Part shown: in pieces, positions 19,227 to 29,128 of the stretch
Layout: each line of letters starts with the position of its first letter
Position numbering within the stretch: position 1 is the first letter of the stretch
NCBI RefSeq assembly: GCF_035930445.1
Contig: NZ_CP142394.1
Coordinates: 2,637,501 to 2,701,500 of the forward strand
From: Sphingopyxis chilensis
GTDB taxonomy: Bacteria; Pseudomonadota; Alphaproteobacteria; Sphingomonadales; Sphingomonadaceae
Direction: 5' to 3'
Length of the DNA stretch: 64,000 nucleotides
Notes under the pieces: model-generated
The model's database searches: none
Told to the model about the DNA's origin: nothing
The model's input: only the letters and a program-made list of their open reading frames with translations
Program-made: the position numbers and the translations under genes

Positions 19227-20357
19227 ATGATGAGTGAAGTGACGACGCCACAAGTGCGCCCTGCGCGCCCATATTTTTCTTCCGGACCCTGCGCCAAGCC
19301 GCCGGTCTGGGACGCCTCCAAAATCGCAACCGAATCACTGGGCCGCTCGCACCGCGCCAAGATCGGGAAGACGCGCCTCGCCTATTGCATCGACTTGATG
19401 CGCGAGATGCTGCAGCTCCCCGACACGCACCGCATCGGCATTGTCCCCGGCTCTGACACCGGCGCATTCGAGATGGCGATGTGGACGATGCTCGGCGCCA
19501 AGCCGGTGACGACACTCGCGTGGGAAAGCTTCGGCGAGGGCTGGGTCACCGATGCCGCAAAGCAGCTCAAGCTCGACCCGACCGTCATCCGCGCCGATTA
19601 CGGCCAGCTTCCCGATTTGACCGAGGTCGACTGGTCGAACGACGTGCTCTTCACCTGGAACGGCACCACTTCGGGCGTCCGCGTCCCGAACGGCGACTGG
19701 ATCGCCGACGACCGCGAAGGGCTGAGCTTTGCCGACGCGACCAGCGCGGTGTTCGCTTACGATCTCCCGTGGGACAAGATCGACGTCGCGACCTTCAGCT
19801 GGCAGAAAGTGCTCGGCGGCGAAGGTGGCCATGGCGTGCTGATCCTTGGGCCGCGCGCGGTAGAACGTCTTGAGAATTACACCCCAGCATGGCCGCTGCC
19901 GAAGGTTTTCCGCCTCGTCAGCAAGGGTGCGCTTGCCGAGGGCGTGTTCAAGGGCGAGACGATCAACACCCCGTCGATGCTCGCGGTCGAGGATGCGATC
20001 TTCGCGCTCGAATGGGCGAAGTCGCTGGGCGGTCTCGACGGGCTGAAAGCCCGCAGCGACGCCAACGCCGCGGCGCTCGACAAGATCGTTTCGGAACGCG
20101 AGTGGCTGAGCCACCTCGCCGCCGATCCCGCCAGCCGCTCGAAGACCTCGGTCTGCCTGTCGGTCGCAGGCGCCGACGCGGATTTCATCAAGAAGTTCGC
20201 TGGCCTGCTCGAAGCCGAAGGCGCGGCCTATGACATCGCGGGATATCGCGACGCGCCGCCGGGCCTTCGCATCTGGTGCGGCGCGACCGTCGACACTGCC
20301 GATATCGAAGCGCTCGGTCCGTGGCTCGACTGGACCTACGCCGAACTCCGCAAATAA
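19227..20357 (+). CDS. serC: Phosphoserine aminotransferase
   Basis: This 376-residue PLP enzyme converts 3-phosphohydroxypyruvate and glutamate to phosphoserine. It is of the alphaproteobacterial type (start RPYFSSGPCAKPP), with GSDTGAFE for cofactor phosphate binding and the PLP lysine Lys194 in FSWQKVLGGEGGHG. The start has AAGGAG within a hairpin five bases upstream, and a second ATG follows directly. It leads the serC-serA pair, with a palindromic repeat in the spacer. Serine feeds glycine and one-carbon units. Confidence 0.96.
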   Translation: MMSEVTTPQVRPARPYFSSGPCAKPPVWDASKIATESLGRSHRAKIGKTRLAYCIDLMREMLQLPDTHRIGIVPGSDTGAFEMAMWTMLGAKPVTTLAWESFGEGWVTDAAKQLKLDPTVIRADYGQLPDLTEVDWSNDVLFTWNGTTSGVRVPNGDWIADDREGLSFADATSAVFAYDLPWDKIDVATFSWQKVLGGEGGHGVLILGPRAVERLENYTPAWPLPKVFRLVSKGALAEGVFKGETINTPSMLAVEDAIFALEWAKSLGGLDGLKARSDANAAALDKIVSEREWLSHLAADPASRSKTSVCLSVAGADADFIKKFAGLLEAEGAAYDIAGYRDAPPGLRIWCGATVDTADIEALGPWLDWTYAELRK

Positions 20358-20364
20358 TTTCCAT

Positions 20365-20443
20365 CGTCATTCCCGCGAAAGCGGGAACCCAGTGCTGCCG
20401 TCGCCAACGCTGGAACTGGGTCCCCGCTTTCGCGGGGATGACG
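20365..20443. repeat. Intergenic palindromic repeat, family B, within serC-serA
   Basis: The left arm 20365-20393 and right arm 20415-20443 (29 bases each) are inverted copies with only two differences. Each arm holds its own smaller hairpin (CCCGC-GAAA-GCGGG type). The ends read CGTCAT and ATGACG. It fills nearly all of the 105-base gap between serC and serA, so it would be transcribed. Confidence 0.75.
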
Positions 20444-20462
20444 AGAGTAGAGGAATAGTGAC

Positions 20463-22049
20463 ATGACCGCTCCCAAAGTTCTGATTTCCGACAAGATGGA
20501 CCCCAAAGCCGCCGCGATCTTCAAGGAGCGCGGCATCGACGTCGACGTCATCACCGGCAAGACCAAGGACGAGCTGATCGCGATGATCGGCGACTATGAC
20601 GGCCTCGCGATCCGCTCGGCCACCAAGGTCACCGCCGACGTGCTCGCCGCCGCGACGAACCTGAAGGTCGTCGGCCGCGCCGGGATCGGCGTCGACAATG
20701 TCGACATTCCCGAGGCGTCGAAGAAGGGCGTCATCGTGATGAACACGCCCTTCGGCAACAGCATCACCACCGCCGAACATGCCATCGCGATGATGTTCGC
20801 GCTCGCCCGCCAGATTCCCGAAGCCAACGCCGGGACGCAGGCGGGCAAATGGCCGAAGAACGACTTCATGGGCGTCGAGCTGACCTCGAAGACGCTCGGC
20901 CTGATCGGCTGCGGCAATATCGGCAGCATCGTCGCCGAACGCGCGCTGGGCCTGCGCATGAAGGTCGTGGCGTTCGACCCCTTCCTGACCCCCGAGCGCG
21001 CGATCGAACTCGGCGTCGAGAAAGCCGATCTCGACACCTTGCTCGCCAAGGCCGATTTCATCACCCTGCACACCCCGCTGACCGACCAGACGCGCAACAT
21101 CCTTTCGGCCGAAAATATCGCCAAGGCGAAGAAGGGCGTGCGGATCATCAACTGCGCGCGCGGCGGGCTGATCGACGAAGCGGCACTCAAGGACGCGCTG
21201 GAGTCGGGCCATGTCGCCGGCGCGGCGCTCGACGTCTTCGCGCAGGAGCCGCCGGCGGCCGACCACCCGCTGTTCAGCGCCCCCAACTTCATCTGCACCC
21301 CGCACCTCGGCGCATCGACCGACGAAGCGCAGGTCAATGTCGCGATCCAGGTCGCTGAACAGATTTCGGATTACCTGCTGACCGGCGGCATCACCAACGC
21401 GCTCAACGTCCCCAGCCTGTCGGCCGAGGAAGCGCCGAAGCTGCGCCCCTATATGAGCCTCGCCGAAAAGCTCGGCAGCCTTGTCGGCCAGCTCGCCCAC
21501 GACAATCTGACGACGATCTCGGTCGAGGTCGAGGGCGCCGCCGCCGAACTCAACCTCAAGCCGATCACCGCTGCGGTGCTCACCGGCTTGATGCGCCGCT
21601 ATTCGGACAGCGTGAACATGGTCAACGCCCCGCACCTCGCGCGCGAACGCGGGCTCGACGTGCGCGAAGTTCGCCATGATCGCGACGGCGATTATCACAC
21701 GCTCGTCCGCGTCACCGTCGCCACCGAAGCGGGCGACCGATCGGTCGCGGGCACCCTGTTCAGCAACGGCGACCCGCGCCTTGTCGAGATGTTCGGGATC
21801 AAGGTCGAGGCCGACCTCGACGGCCACATGCTCTATATCGTCAACGAGGACGCGCCCGGCTTCATCGGCCGCATCGGCACCGCGCTCGGCGAAGCGGGGC
21901 TCAACATCGGCACCTTCCACCTCGGCCGCCGTGGCGCGGGCGGCGAAGCGGTGCTATTGCTCAGCCTTGACTCGCCGATGCCCGAACCGCTTCTGTGGCA
22001 GCTCTGCCAGCTCCCCGGCGTGAAGACGGTGAAGGGTTTGAAGTTCTAA
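20463..22049 (+). CDS. serA: D-3-phosphoglycerate dehydrogenase
   Basis: The 528-residue long form has a catalytic and NAD-binding domain (LIGCGNIGS Rossmann motif, active-site INCARGGLIDE and CTPHLGAST), an intervening allosteric substrate-binding domain, and a C-terminal ACT domain (from about residue 457, NEDAPGFIGRIGTAL). It oxidises 3-phosphoglycerate as the first step of serine synthesis. The ACT domain suggests serine feedback. It is downstream of serC and separated by a repeat. Confidence 0.97.
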   Translation: MTAPKVLISDKMDPKAAAIFKERGIDVDVITGKTKDELIAMIGDYDGLAIRSATKVTADVLAAATNLKVVGRAGIGVDNVDIPEASKKGVIVMNTPFGNSITTAEHAIAMMFALARQIPEANAGTQAGKWPKNDFMGVELTSKTLGLIGCGNIGSIVAERALGLRMKVVAFDPFLTPERAIELGVEKADLDTLLAKADFITLHTPLTDQTRNILSAENIAKAKKGVRIINCARGGLIDEAALKDALESGHVAGAALDVFAQEPPAADHPLFSAPNFICTPHLGASTDEAQVNVAIQVAEQISDYLLTGGITNALNVPSLSAEEAPKLRPYMSLAEKLGSLVGQLAHDNLTTISVEVEGAAAELNLKPITAAVLTGLMRRYSDSVNMVNAPHLARERGLDVREVRHDRDGDYHTLVRVTVATEAGDRSVAGTLFSNGDPRLVEMFGIKVEADLDGHMLYIVNEDAPGFIGRIGTALGEAGLNIGTFHLGRRGAGGEAVLLLSLDSPMPEPLLWQLCQLPGVKTVKGLKF

Positions 22050-22065
22050 ATCCGCCTTTCAATCC

Positions 22066-22145
22066 CCGTTCGTGTCGAGCGAAGTCGAGACACTCATCGT
22101 CGGTGTATGCTTTCGCGGCATCTCGACTTCGCTCGATGCGAACGG
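22066..22145. repeat. Intergenic palindromic repeat, family C, between serA and hisZ
   Basis: The left arm 22066-22090 and right arm 22121-22145 (25 bases each) are inverted copies with two differences and a 30-base centre. The core GTCGAGCGAAGTCGAGA is its signature. It lies in the 141-base gap before hisZ and is unrelated in sequence to families A and B. Confidence 0.7.
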
Positions 22146-22190
22146 AATTCAGGATTGTTGACTCTCTTCGACCATCCTAAGGCCGCACGC

Positions 22191-23303
22191 ATGACCAAGG
22201 CCCCTGCCCTGCTGCCCGAAGGCTTGCGTGACCGCCTCCCCCAACAGGCGGAGGCGGCCTCGCGCGTCACCCGCGCGCTTGTCGATGCCATGCGCGCGCA
22301 TGGCTATGGCCGCGTTGCACCGCCGCTCGCCGAATTCCGCGAGACGCTCGGCGGCGATGACGAGCGCTCGACGCGCGACCTGCTGCGCTTCACCGATCCG
22401 GTGTCGCAGCGCACCCTCGCGCTGCGCCCCGACATCACGCGGCAGGTTGGCCGCATCGCGACCTCGCTGCTCGCCAAGGCGCCCCGCCCGCTGCGCCTCT
22501 GCTACGCCGGACAGGTCGTGAAGCTGCGCGCCAGCCAGCTCCGTCCCGCACGCGAGATGCTGCAGGTCGGCGCCGAACTGATCGGCAGCGACAGCGTCGC
22601 CGCGGCGCGCGAGATCGTCAGCGTCGCGATCGACGCGCTCGAAGCCGCAGGCATCGGCCCCGTCACGATCGACTTCACCCTGCCCGACGTCGTCGACCTG
22701 CTCGCGAACGGCCCCCTTCCGGTGGATGCCGATATCCAGCAGCTCCGCGATGAGCTCGACGCCAAGGACGCTGGCGCGCTGACCCGGCTCGGCGCCGAGG
22801 CCTATCTGCCTTTGCTCCGCGCGACCGGCCCCTTCGATCAGGCTATCGCCGACCTGCGTGCCTTCGACATATCGGGTGCGTTGACCGATCGTATCGCCGC
22901 GCTCGAAGCGATCGCCGCGCCCATCCGCGACCGCGTCACGCTGACTCTCGACCCCACCGAACGCCACGGCTTCGCGTATCAGAGCTGGTTCGGCTTCCAG
23001 ATCTTCGTTCCCGGCCAGGGCGACGCAGTCGGACGCGGCGGCGCCTATGCGATCCCGGTGGGCGAACAGGAAGAATCGGCGATCGGCTTCTCGCTCTATC
23101 CCGATCCGCTGATCGACGCGGGGCTTGGCGCCGAAAACGACGCCGACCGCCGCATCTTCCTTCCGCTCGGCCACGATCTCGCGCTCGCTGCCAGCCTGCG
23201 CGCCGACGACTGGCAGACGGTGGCGGCGCTGTCCGAAACCGACGACGCCCGCGCGCTCGGCTGCGGGTGGCGCCTCGGCCCCGACGGGCCGGTCGAAGTC
23301 TAA
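22191..23303 (+). CDS. hisZ: ATP phosphoribosyltransferase regulatory subunit
   Basis: This 370-residue histidyl-tRNA synthetase-like protein starts with LLPEGLRDRLP, and has a class II-type motif 2 region (LRLCYAGQVVK) and GRGGAY, but lacks the tRNA-binding domain. It assembles with the short-form HisG to form the first enzyme of histidine synthesis. ATG 22191 is chosen because AAGG lies eight bases before it and homology starts there. hisZ beside purA is a common order in alphaproteobacteria. Confidence 0.88.
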   Translation: MTKAPALLPEGLRDRLPQQAEAASRVTRALVDAMRAHGYGRVAPPLAEFRETLGGDDERSTRDLLRFTDPVSQRTLALRPDITRQVGRIATSLLAKAPRPLRLCYAGQVVKLRASQLRPAREMLQVGAELIGSDSVAAAREIVSVAIDALEAAGIGPVTIDFTLPDVVDLLANGPLPVDADIQQLRDELDAKDAGALTRLGAEAYLPLLRATGPFDQAIADLRAFDISGALTDRIAALEAIAAPIRDRVTLTLDPTERHGFAYQSWFGFQIFVPGQGDAVGRGGAYAIPVGEQEESAIGFSLYPDPLIDAGLGAENDADRRIFLPLGHDLALAASLRADDWQTVAALSETDDARALGCGWRLGPDGPVEV

Positions 23304-23677
23304 AAGTCGGAACGTCCGAAGCGCGGGATGCCCTGGTTGACGCCGGGCGGATCGAGCACGGTCAAGTCGAGTTCGACCGCTTTGCCGATCCAGTGCGCCA
23401 GCGTCGTATGGTCGGCAAGATCGTCAGCGGTGAGCGGATGAACGAGCGCGCGGAGCCCCGTCGTCTCGATCGCCGCAATCACTGCCGGCGCGGTCTTAGC
23501 CAGAAAATGCACCTCATATTGTGCGATCGGATGCGGCCCTGCGGCGCCGTCGGTCAGATCGCCAACGAACAGAATGGCGGGATCTTCACCGAAATCGTCG
23601 CGCAGCGCGACGGCGGCGGGCCGCTCGGCTGGATCATAATAGATATGAGCGTGATAGGGAGCGTCGGGGTTGGTCAT
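23300..23677 (-). CDS. DOPA 4,5-dioxygenase family protein
   Basis: The 125-residue protein matches the small DOPA-dioxygenase fold: YHAHIYYDP at the N-terminus, GPHPIAQYEVHF in the middle and LVHPLT with DHTTLAHWIG later, together giving several metal-binding histidines. Fungal members cleave DOPA, while bacterial members have unknown substrates. A good AGAGGAAA ribosome site precedes ATG 23677. It converges on hisZ and the two stop codons overlap within CTAA. Confidence 0.85.
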   Translation of the reverse strand: MTNPDAPYHAHIYYDPAERPAAVALRDDFGEDPAILFVGDLTDGAAGPHPIAQYEVHFLAKTAPAVIAAIETTGLRALVHPLTADDLADHTTLAHWIGKAVELDLTVLDPPGVNQGIPRFGRSDF

Positions 23678-23710
23678 GGCTTTTCCTCTTGGCTCCGCTC
23701 TAATTCGCTC

Positions 23711-23785
23711 GTCATTGCGAGCGTAGCGAAGCAATCCAGAACGTCCTTACTCTGCTCTGGATTGCTTCGCTACGCTCGCAATGAC
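23711..23785. repeat. Intergenic palindromic repeat, family A
   Basis: Two perfect inverted arms of 30 bases (23711-23740 and 23756-23785) flank a 15-base centre. Ends are GTCATTGCGAGCG and its complement. It lies between the DOPA-dioxygenase-like gene and the esterase gene and is nearly the same as the copy at 34664-34737. Confidence 0.85.
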
Positions 23786-23790
23786 GATGG

Positions 23791-24735
23791 CTATTTTCCA
23801 AACACCCGCTTCAACCACGCATCGACCGTTGCCGTCGGCGCATAAGCCGGATCGCCGAGACTGCGGTTGATTTCGGCATGGCCCTTTAGCCCTTCGCCGG
23901 GAAAGCTGCCGTGCTCGACGCGGCTGCCTCCGGTTTCAAGAGCTGCGCCCAAGGCTTTGGCCTGCCGCACGCCATCGGGACGCTGCACATAGAGCAGCAG
24001 GAAGTCCCGCGCATTGGGCGCTGCGGCTTGCTGCGTCGGCGACACCCCTTTTTGCCGCGCCGGATCGGCCCCGAACGCCTGCACATAGGTTTTCTGCATG
24101 ATCGGCGGACCATCTTTCATCTGCGCCGCCACATCATAGGCCGCCCCGTCGATCGGGATCACGCCGGATATGTCGGCAAAGGACAGGCCCGCGCCCTTCA
24201 GATAGCGTTCGTCGGTACCGACCAGCGCGACGAGATGCGCGCCCGCGCTATGCCCCATCAGCACGATGCGCCGCCGGTCGATGCCGAGCATGTTCGCGCG
24301 ATCGACCAGTGCCTTGACCGCCGCGGTGACATCGGCCGCCTGCTGCTCGACCGTCGCGGCGGGGACGAGGCGATAGTTGATCGAGGCGAAGGCATATCCC
24401 TGCGCGGGATAATGCTGCGCCTTGAACCGCCCGGTCGCATTGTCCTTGTCGCCGCGCTTCCATCCACCCCCGTGGACGAAGACGACCAGCGGCGCGGCGC
24501 CGCTGTCCCCCGTGGCATGCCAGACGTCGAGCGTCTGAAGCGGGTCGCGGCCATAGGAAATGGTCTCGCCGCCCGGCACTTTCGGCCCGACGTCGGCGCC
24601 GATCCCTTGGGCAAGCCGCTCGCGCACCCGTTCGCGCATCGTCTCGCGTGCATCGGCGAAGGGTCCGGGCACCATGATGCTCGCCACCGCAAAGGCGGCA
24701 ACGCCCGCATATCCGATCCAGTTTCGCTGCGTCAT
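23791..24735 (-). CDS. Exported alpha/beta hydrolase (esterase-like)
   Basis: The 314-residue protein has a signal peptide or anchor (residues 7-25), the hormone-sensitive-lipase/BD-FAE type motifs HGGGW (residues 88-92) and nucleophile elbow GHSAG (Ser163), and a late GHAEINR (catalytic His). This group hydrolyses acyl esters. The true substrate is unknown. An AAGGGAG site sits before ATG 24735. The family A repeat lies immediately after its 3' end. Confidence 0.87.
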   Translation of the reverse strand: MTQRNWIGYAGVAAFAVASIMVPGPFADARETMRERVRERLAQGIGADVGPKVPGGETISYGRDPLQTLDVWHATGDSGAAPLVVFVHGGGWKRGDKDNATGRFKAQHYPAQGYAFASINYRLVPAATVEQQAADVTAAVKALVDRANMLGIDRRRIVLMGHSAGAHLVALVGTDERYLKGAGLSFADISGVIPIDGAAYDVAAQMKDGPPIMQKTYVQAFGADPARQKGVSPTQQAAAPNARDFLLLYVQRPDGVRQAKALGAALETGGSRVEHGSFPGEGLKGHAEINRSLGDPAYAPTATVDAWLKRVFGK

Positions 24736-24884
24736 CGATTGTCTCCCTTGTCCCGGCGGGCGCCCTTCTGAGCCGGATTTGTCGCAAAAACTTGCCACCA
24801 TGCCTTGCCTCTCCGGCCAAATCCGCTAAGGCCGCGCCGGGCTTTGCACGATCGGTTTTTGGGCCCGCTCAGCAGGACAGCATC

Positions 24885-26174
24885 ATGGCAAATGTTACCG
24901 TCATCGGGTCGCAATGGGGCGACGAGGGCAAGGGCAAGATCGTCGACTGGCTCGCCAGCCGCGCCGATGCCGTGGTGCGCTTTCAGGGCGGTCACAATGC
25001 CGGCCATACGCTCGTCGTCGGCGAGCAGGTGTACAAGCTGTCGCTGCTCCCCTCGGGCATCGTCACCGGCACGCTGTCGATCATCGGCAATGGCGTCGTG
25101 CTCGACCCGTGGGCGCTGCGCGACGAGATCACCAAGCTGCGCGGTCAGGGCGTTGCCATCAACCCCGAGAATTTCGCGATTGCCGACAATTGCGCGCTGA
25201 TCCTGCCCTTCCACCGCGATCTCGACGCCTTGCGCGAAACCGCGGCGGGTGCAGGCAAGATCGGTACCACCGGGCGCGGCATCGGCCCGGCCTATGAAGA
25301 CAAGGTCGGCCGCCGCGCGATCCGCGTCTGCGACCTTGCGCATCTCGACAAGCTCGATCCGCAGCTCGACCGCCTGACCGCGCATCACGACGCATTGCGC
25401 GCAGGTTTCGGCGAGCCGCCGATCGACCGCGAACGGCTGATCGCCGACCTCACCGAAATCGCCGACTATGTCCTCGAATATGCCCAGCCCGTCTGGAAGC
25501 GCCTGAAGAAGGTCCGCAAGGCCGGCGCGCGCATCCTGTTCGAGGGCGCGCAAGGCGTGCTGCTCGACGTCGATCACGGCACCTACCCCTTCGTCACCAG
25601 CTCGAATACCGTCAGCGGCACCGCCGCATCGGGCTCGGGCCTCGGCCCCGGCGCCGTCGGCTTCGTGCTCGGCATCGCCAAGGCCTATACGACGCGCGTC
25701 GGCAGCGGCCCTTTCCCGACCGAACTCGAGGACGAAATCGGCCAGAAACTCGGCGAACGCGGTCATGAATTTGGCACCGTCACCGGCCGCAAGCGCCGCT
25801 GCGGCTGGTTCGACGCCGTGCTCGTGCGCCAGAGCTGCGCGGTGTCGGGCGTCACCGGCGTCGCGCTCACCAAGCTCGACGTGCTCGACGGCTTCGACAC
25901 GATCCGCATCTGCACCGGCTATCGCCTGCGCGGCAAGATCCTCGATTATTTCCCGAGCCACGCCGCCGATCAGGCCGAGGTCGAGCCAATCTACGAGGAA
26001 ATGGACGGTTGGCACGAATCGACCGCAGGCGCGCGCAGCTATGCCGACCTGCCGGCGCAGGCGATCAAATATATCCAACGCGTGCAAGAACTGATCGAAA
26101 CCCCGATCGCGCTGGTGTCGACCAGCCCCGAGCGCGAAGACACGATCCTGATCCGCGATCCCTTCAGCGACTGA
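24885..26174 (+). CDS. purA: Adenylosuccinate synthetase
   Basis: The 429-residue enzyme joins IMP and aspartate using GTP on the way to AMP. The N-terminal P-loop-like QWGDEGKGK (residues 10-18) and GHNAGHT follow directly, and [11 protein letters not shown] and the C-terminal TPER-equivalent region SPEREDT are present. Length matches the family. ATG 24885 is used because homology starts there with AGGA about eight bases upstream. It follows hisZ after two minus-strand genes. Confidence 0.97.
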   Translation: MANVTVIGSQWGDEGKGKIVDWLASRADAVVRFQGGHNAGHTLVVGEQVYKLSLLPSGIVTGTLSIIGNGVVLDPWALRDEITKLRGQGVAINPENFAIADNCALILPFHRDLDALRETAAGAGKIGTTGRGIGPAYEDKVGRRAIRVCDLAHLDKLDPQLDRLTAHHDALRAGFGEPPIDRERLIADLTEIADYVLEYAQPVWKRLKKVRKAGARILFEGAQGVLLDVDHGTYPFVTSSNTVSGTAASGSGLGPGAVGFVLGIAKAYTTRVGSGPFPTELEDEIGQKLGERGHEFGTVTGRKRRCGWFDAVLVRQSCAVSGVTGVALTKLDVLDGFDTIRICTGYRLRGKILDYFPSHAADQAEVEPIYEEMDGWHESTAGARSYADLPAQAIKYIQRVQELIETPIALVSTSPEREDTILIRDPFSD

Positions 26175-26266
26175 GGAAAGCGCCGGTCGTCCCGTGGACG
26201 CGGCAGCCGGGCGCAATCAGGCCCGCCGTCACTGAACTGCCATCCGCAGCGCTTAGTTGGCTATGG

Positions 26267-27010
26267 ATGACAAGCCGCGACCCGACGCACTTTCTCGCGC
26301 GTCCCGATATCTATGACGCCCTGCCGCGTCCGGCGCGCGAGCGACTGGAAGTCGTCGCCTTTGGCGCCCTCCAGTGGCCATGGCTGTTGCGGTCGCTATG
26401 GGGCGGACGAAAGGCGGAAAAAGCCGCGTTGCTCCGCCGCCTCGACCTTGCCGACGATGCCCTGCCGCATCTCGGTAGCTGGAAGGCCGACACGCGTTTC
26501 CTGTCGCATATCGTCGATGCGATCGAAGAACTGCGCCCAGCGGTCGTCGTCGAACTGGGCTGTGGGGCGAGCAGCCTCGTCATCGCCAAGGCGCTCGCGA
26601 AATTCGGCGGCGGACGGTTCATAAGCTTCGATCAGCATCAGGAATTCGTCACCTCCACGGCGCGCTGGCTCGCCAGTCAGGGCATATCCGCGGACCTCCG
26701 CCACGCGCCGCTCGGGCTGCCGCCCGGCGAGTGGCCCGGTCTTTGGTACCAACTTTACGACGTGCCCAGCGACATCGGTATGCTCGTGATCGACGGCCCG
26801 CCCTGGGCCTTGCATCCGCTGGTGCGCGGCGCGGCCGAATCGCTTTTCCCGCGGCTTGCGGACGGCGCGCGAATCCTGCTCGACGACGCGGCGCGGCCAG
26901 GCGAACGCCTCGTCGCGCGACGCTGGCAGAAACGCTGGCCGCAGATCGATTTCGCGTTCGACCGGTCGGGCACAAAGGGCACGCTCATCGGCCGTATGCC
27001 ACGCGGCTGA
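26267..27010 (+). CDS. SAM-dependent methyltransferase, substrate unknown
   Basis: The protein has 247 residues. A class I methyltransferase core is visible: VVVELGCGASSLVIAKAL (motif I, around residue 93-110), the acidic strand FISFDQHQEF and LVIDGPPW (motif III-like, with the DGPP seen in caffeoyl-CoA O-methyltransferase-type folds). The N-terminal 90 residues are helical and basic. I do not recognise a specific family. The ATG at 26267 has no clear ribosome site, so the start is uncertain. Confidence 0.75.
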   Translation: MTSRDPTHFLARPDIYDALPRPARERLEVVAFGALQWPWLLRSLWGGRKAEKAALLRRLDLADDALPHLGSWKADTRFLSHIVDAIEELRPAVVVELGCGASSLVIAKALAKFGGGRFISFDQHQEFVTSTARWLASQGISADLRHAPLGLPPGEWPGLWYQLYDVPSDIGMLVIDGPPWALHPLVRGAAESLFPRLADGARILLDDAARPGERLVARRWQKRWPQIDFAFDRSGTKGTLIGRMPRG

Positions 27011-27066
27011 CATCGCGCAACGAAGAGCCTAGGGTGCCGGCGACGCCAATCGATCAAGGTGAGCCC

Positions 27067-27657
27067 ATGTCGCGCCAAATCCTCGTCTTCTATGGCAGTT
27101 ATCGCCGCGACCGGCAGGGCGTCAAACTCGCGCGCTGGCTCGTCGATGCAATCGGCGCACGCGGCGACAGCGCCGAGCTCATCGACGCCAAGGCGGTCGA
27201 TCTGCCGATGCTCGACCGCATGTACAAGGAATATCCGAAGGGCGAGGCGCCGGCGGAGATGGAGGAACTCGCGGGCAAGATCCGCGCCGCCGATGGCTTC
27301 CTGTTCGTCACCGGCGAATATAATTGGGGGCCACAGCCCGGCCTCAAGAATTTGACCGACCATTATCTGGAGGAATGGTTCTGGCGCCCCGCGGCGATCG
27401 CCTGCTACTCAGCGGGCTCTTTCGCCGGAGTACGGTCGATGATGGGGTGGCGCGACATTTTGGGCGAGATGGGGATGGCGGTCATCTCGTCGATCCTGCC
27501 CGTCGCGCGCATCGGCAAGGCCTTTGATGGCGACGGCCTACCCGCAGGCGACGAGGGCAGGCAGCTCGAACGGTTGTTCCCGCGCTTCGCCGACGACCTC
27601 AACTGGTGGATCGACGCCGCCAAGACGCAGCGCGCCAAGGTCGATCCGCCCTATTAA
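27067..27657 (+). CDS. NADPH-dependent FMN reductase family protein
   Basis: The 196-residue flavodoxin-like protein has the FMN-binding loop YGSYRRDRQG (residues 9-18) and the second FMN loop TGEYNWGPQPGLKN (about 80-93), features of the NQO/ArsH/FMN-reductase family. It probably reduces quinones, azo dyes or flavins. AAGGTGAG precedes the ATG. It converges on the MFS carrier and both stop codons fall within a TTAA palindrome. Confidence 0.9.
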   Translation: MSRQILVFYGSYRRDRQGVKLARWLVDAIGARGDSAELIDAKAVDLPMLDRMYKEYPKGEAPAEMEELAGKIRAADGFLFVTGEYNWGPQPGLKNLTDHYLEEWFWRPAAIACYSAGSFAGVRSMMGWRDILGEMGMAVISSILPVARIGKAFDGDGLPAGDEGRQLERLFPRFADDLNWWIDAAKTQRAKVDPPY

Positions 27658-28967
27658 CCCGACTTGAGTTCGGCGGCGAGGCGCAGGCTGGCGCGCCAGA
27701 AGAAGAAGGCGGGGATCAGGCCGAGCCACGCGGCACCGTAGAGGACGTAGCGCACGCTTTCCTCGCCATAGGTCGGCGCAAGCGCGTCCGACAGCACGCC
27801 GAACAGGAACGGTCCGAAGCCGAGCCCTATCAGATTCTGTCCGAACAGCATTATCGACGCGGCGACCGCGCGCGCCTGCGGCCGCACCAGCCCCTGTACG
27901 CAGGCATAGGCGGGACCATAATAGGCCGAGTTGAGGATGGTCGGCACGATCAGGAGCGCGACCGCGACGCGCCAATCGGCCATCTGATAACCGAGAAAGA
28001 GGATCGGGGCGCCGATGGCCATGCCATAGGCTGGCAAGGTCAGGATATGCCGCTTGTCGCGCTTGCCGTAGACGTCGGCGCATTTCCCGCCGAGCCAGGT
28101 GCCGAACACCCCTGCCAGCCCCAGCACGACCGCCATCGACAATCCCGCTTCAGTCGTCGACAGACCGTGGCTGCGAATGAAGAAGCTGATCGTCCACAGC
28201 GCCTTGCCATAGCCGAGGAAGGCGGTGACCGAGGCCGCGATCAATATGTAGACGAAAGCGCGCGAGGAGAGGATTTCGCGCATTGCCTCGCGCGCGGGAA
28301 GCTGCGCTGGCGAAGCGGTTGCCGCCGCCTCGGCCGGCCGGTGGTGGCGTGGTTCGCGCATCAGGAACAGCACCGCAAGCGCAAGCAACAGACCGGGCGC
28401 CCCGACAAGCATCAATGCGATACGCCAGCCGTAAAGATCGTTCACGATCCCGCCGAGTATCAGCCCGAGCAGCGAACCGATCGGCACGCCGAGTCCGTAA
28501 AACGCGATCGCCGACGATCGTTTTTCGGGCGCGACGCTGTCCGAAATCAGCGAATGCGCGGCGGGCGTGCACCCTGCCTCGCCCACGCCCACGCCGATAC
28601 GCGCGAGGAGCAATTGCACGAAATTCTGCGCGAGGCCGCACACCGCAGTCATCGCCGACCAGATGGCGAGCGCGAGCGCGATCAGCCGGACGCGGTTCGT
28701 TCCCTCCTTGTCGGCATAGCGCGCGATCGGGATACCGAGCAGCGCATAGAAGACGGCGAATGCGGGACCGGCCAGCAGGCCGAGTTCGGTGTCCGAAAGC
28801 CCCAGATCGCCCTTTATCGGTTCGGCAAGGATATTGACGATCTGCCGGTCGAGGAAATTGAAGATATAGACGATCAGCAGGATCCAGAGCATCGTCCGCG
28901 TCTGCGCGGAAACACCGGTGTCGGCGATCGAAGCGATGCCCGGGGTCGGAACGGCCTTGTCAGTCAT
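27654..28967 (-). CDS. Major facilitator superfamily transporter (spinster-type)
   Basis: This 437-residue integral membrane protein has about 12 hydrophobic segments. The loop between TM2 and TM3 reads ARYADKEGTNR and the conserved RIGVGVGEAG lies in TM4, which is typical of the spinster/MFS_1 carriers. A charged central loop occurs near residue 210-225. No substrate can be inferred. It is separate from the genes on either side. Confidence 0.88.
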   Translation of the reverse strand: MTDKAVPTPGIASIADTGVSAQTRTMLWILLIVYIFNFLDRQIVNILAEPIKGDLGLSDTELGLLAGPAFAVFYALLGIPIARYADKEGTNRVRLIALALAIWSAMTAVCGLAQNFVQLLLARIGVGVGEAGCTPAAHSLISDSVAPEKRSSAIAFYGLGVPIGSLLGLILGGIVNDLYGWRIALMLVGAPGLLLALAVLFLMREPRHHRPAEAAATASPAQLPAREAMREILSSRAFVYILIAASVTAFLGYGKALWTISFFIRSHGLSTTEAGLSMAVVLGLAGVFGTWLGGKCADVYGKRDKRHILTLPAYGMAIGAPILFLGYQMADWRVAVALLIVPTILNSAYYGPAYACVQGLVRPQARAVAASIMLFGQNLIGLGFGPFLFGVLSDALAPTYGEESVRYVLYGAAWLGLIPAFFFWRASLRLAAELKSG

Positions 28968-29128
28968 TTATCTCTCCCGCCGCCATCGGAGCAGACCGGA
29001 GGGACCGGTGTCAACGTCCTTGCGGCGCGCGAAAAATGCCGGTGCGCTATTGCCGTTACGGCGGCCGCCGTGCGACGCCTGGAAAAATTTTCGCCGATCA
29101 GCGCCGGCCGGCTATCGCCGCAGCGCGA

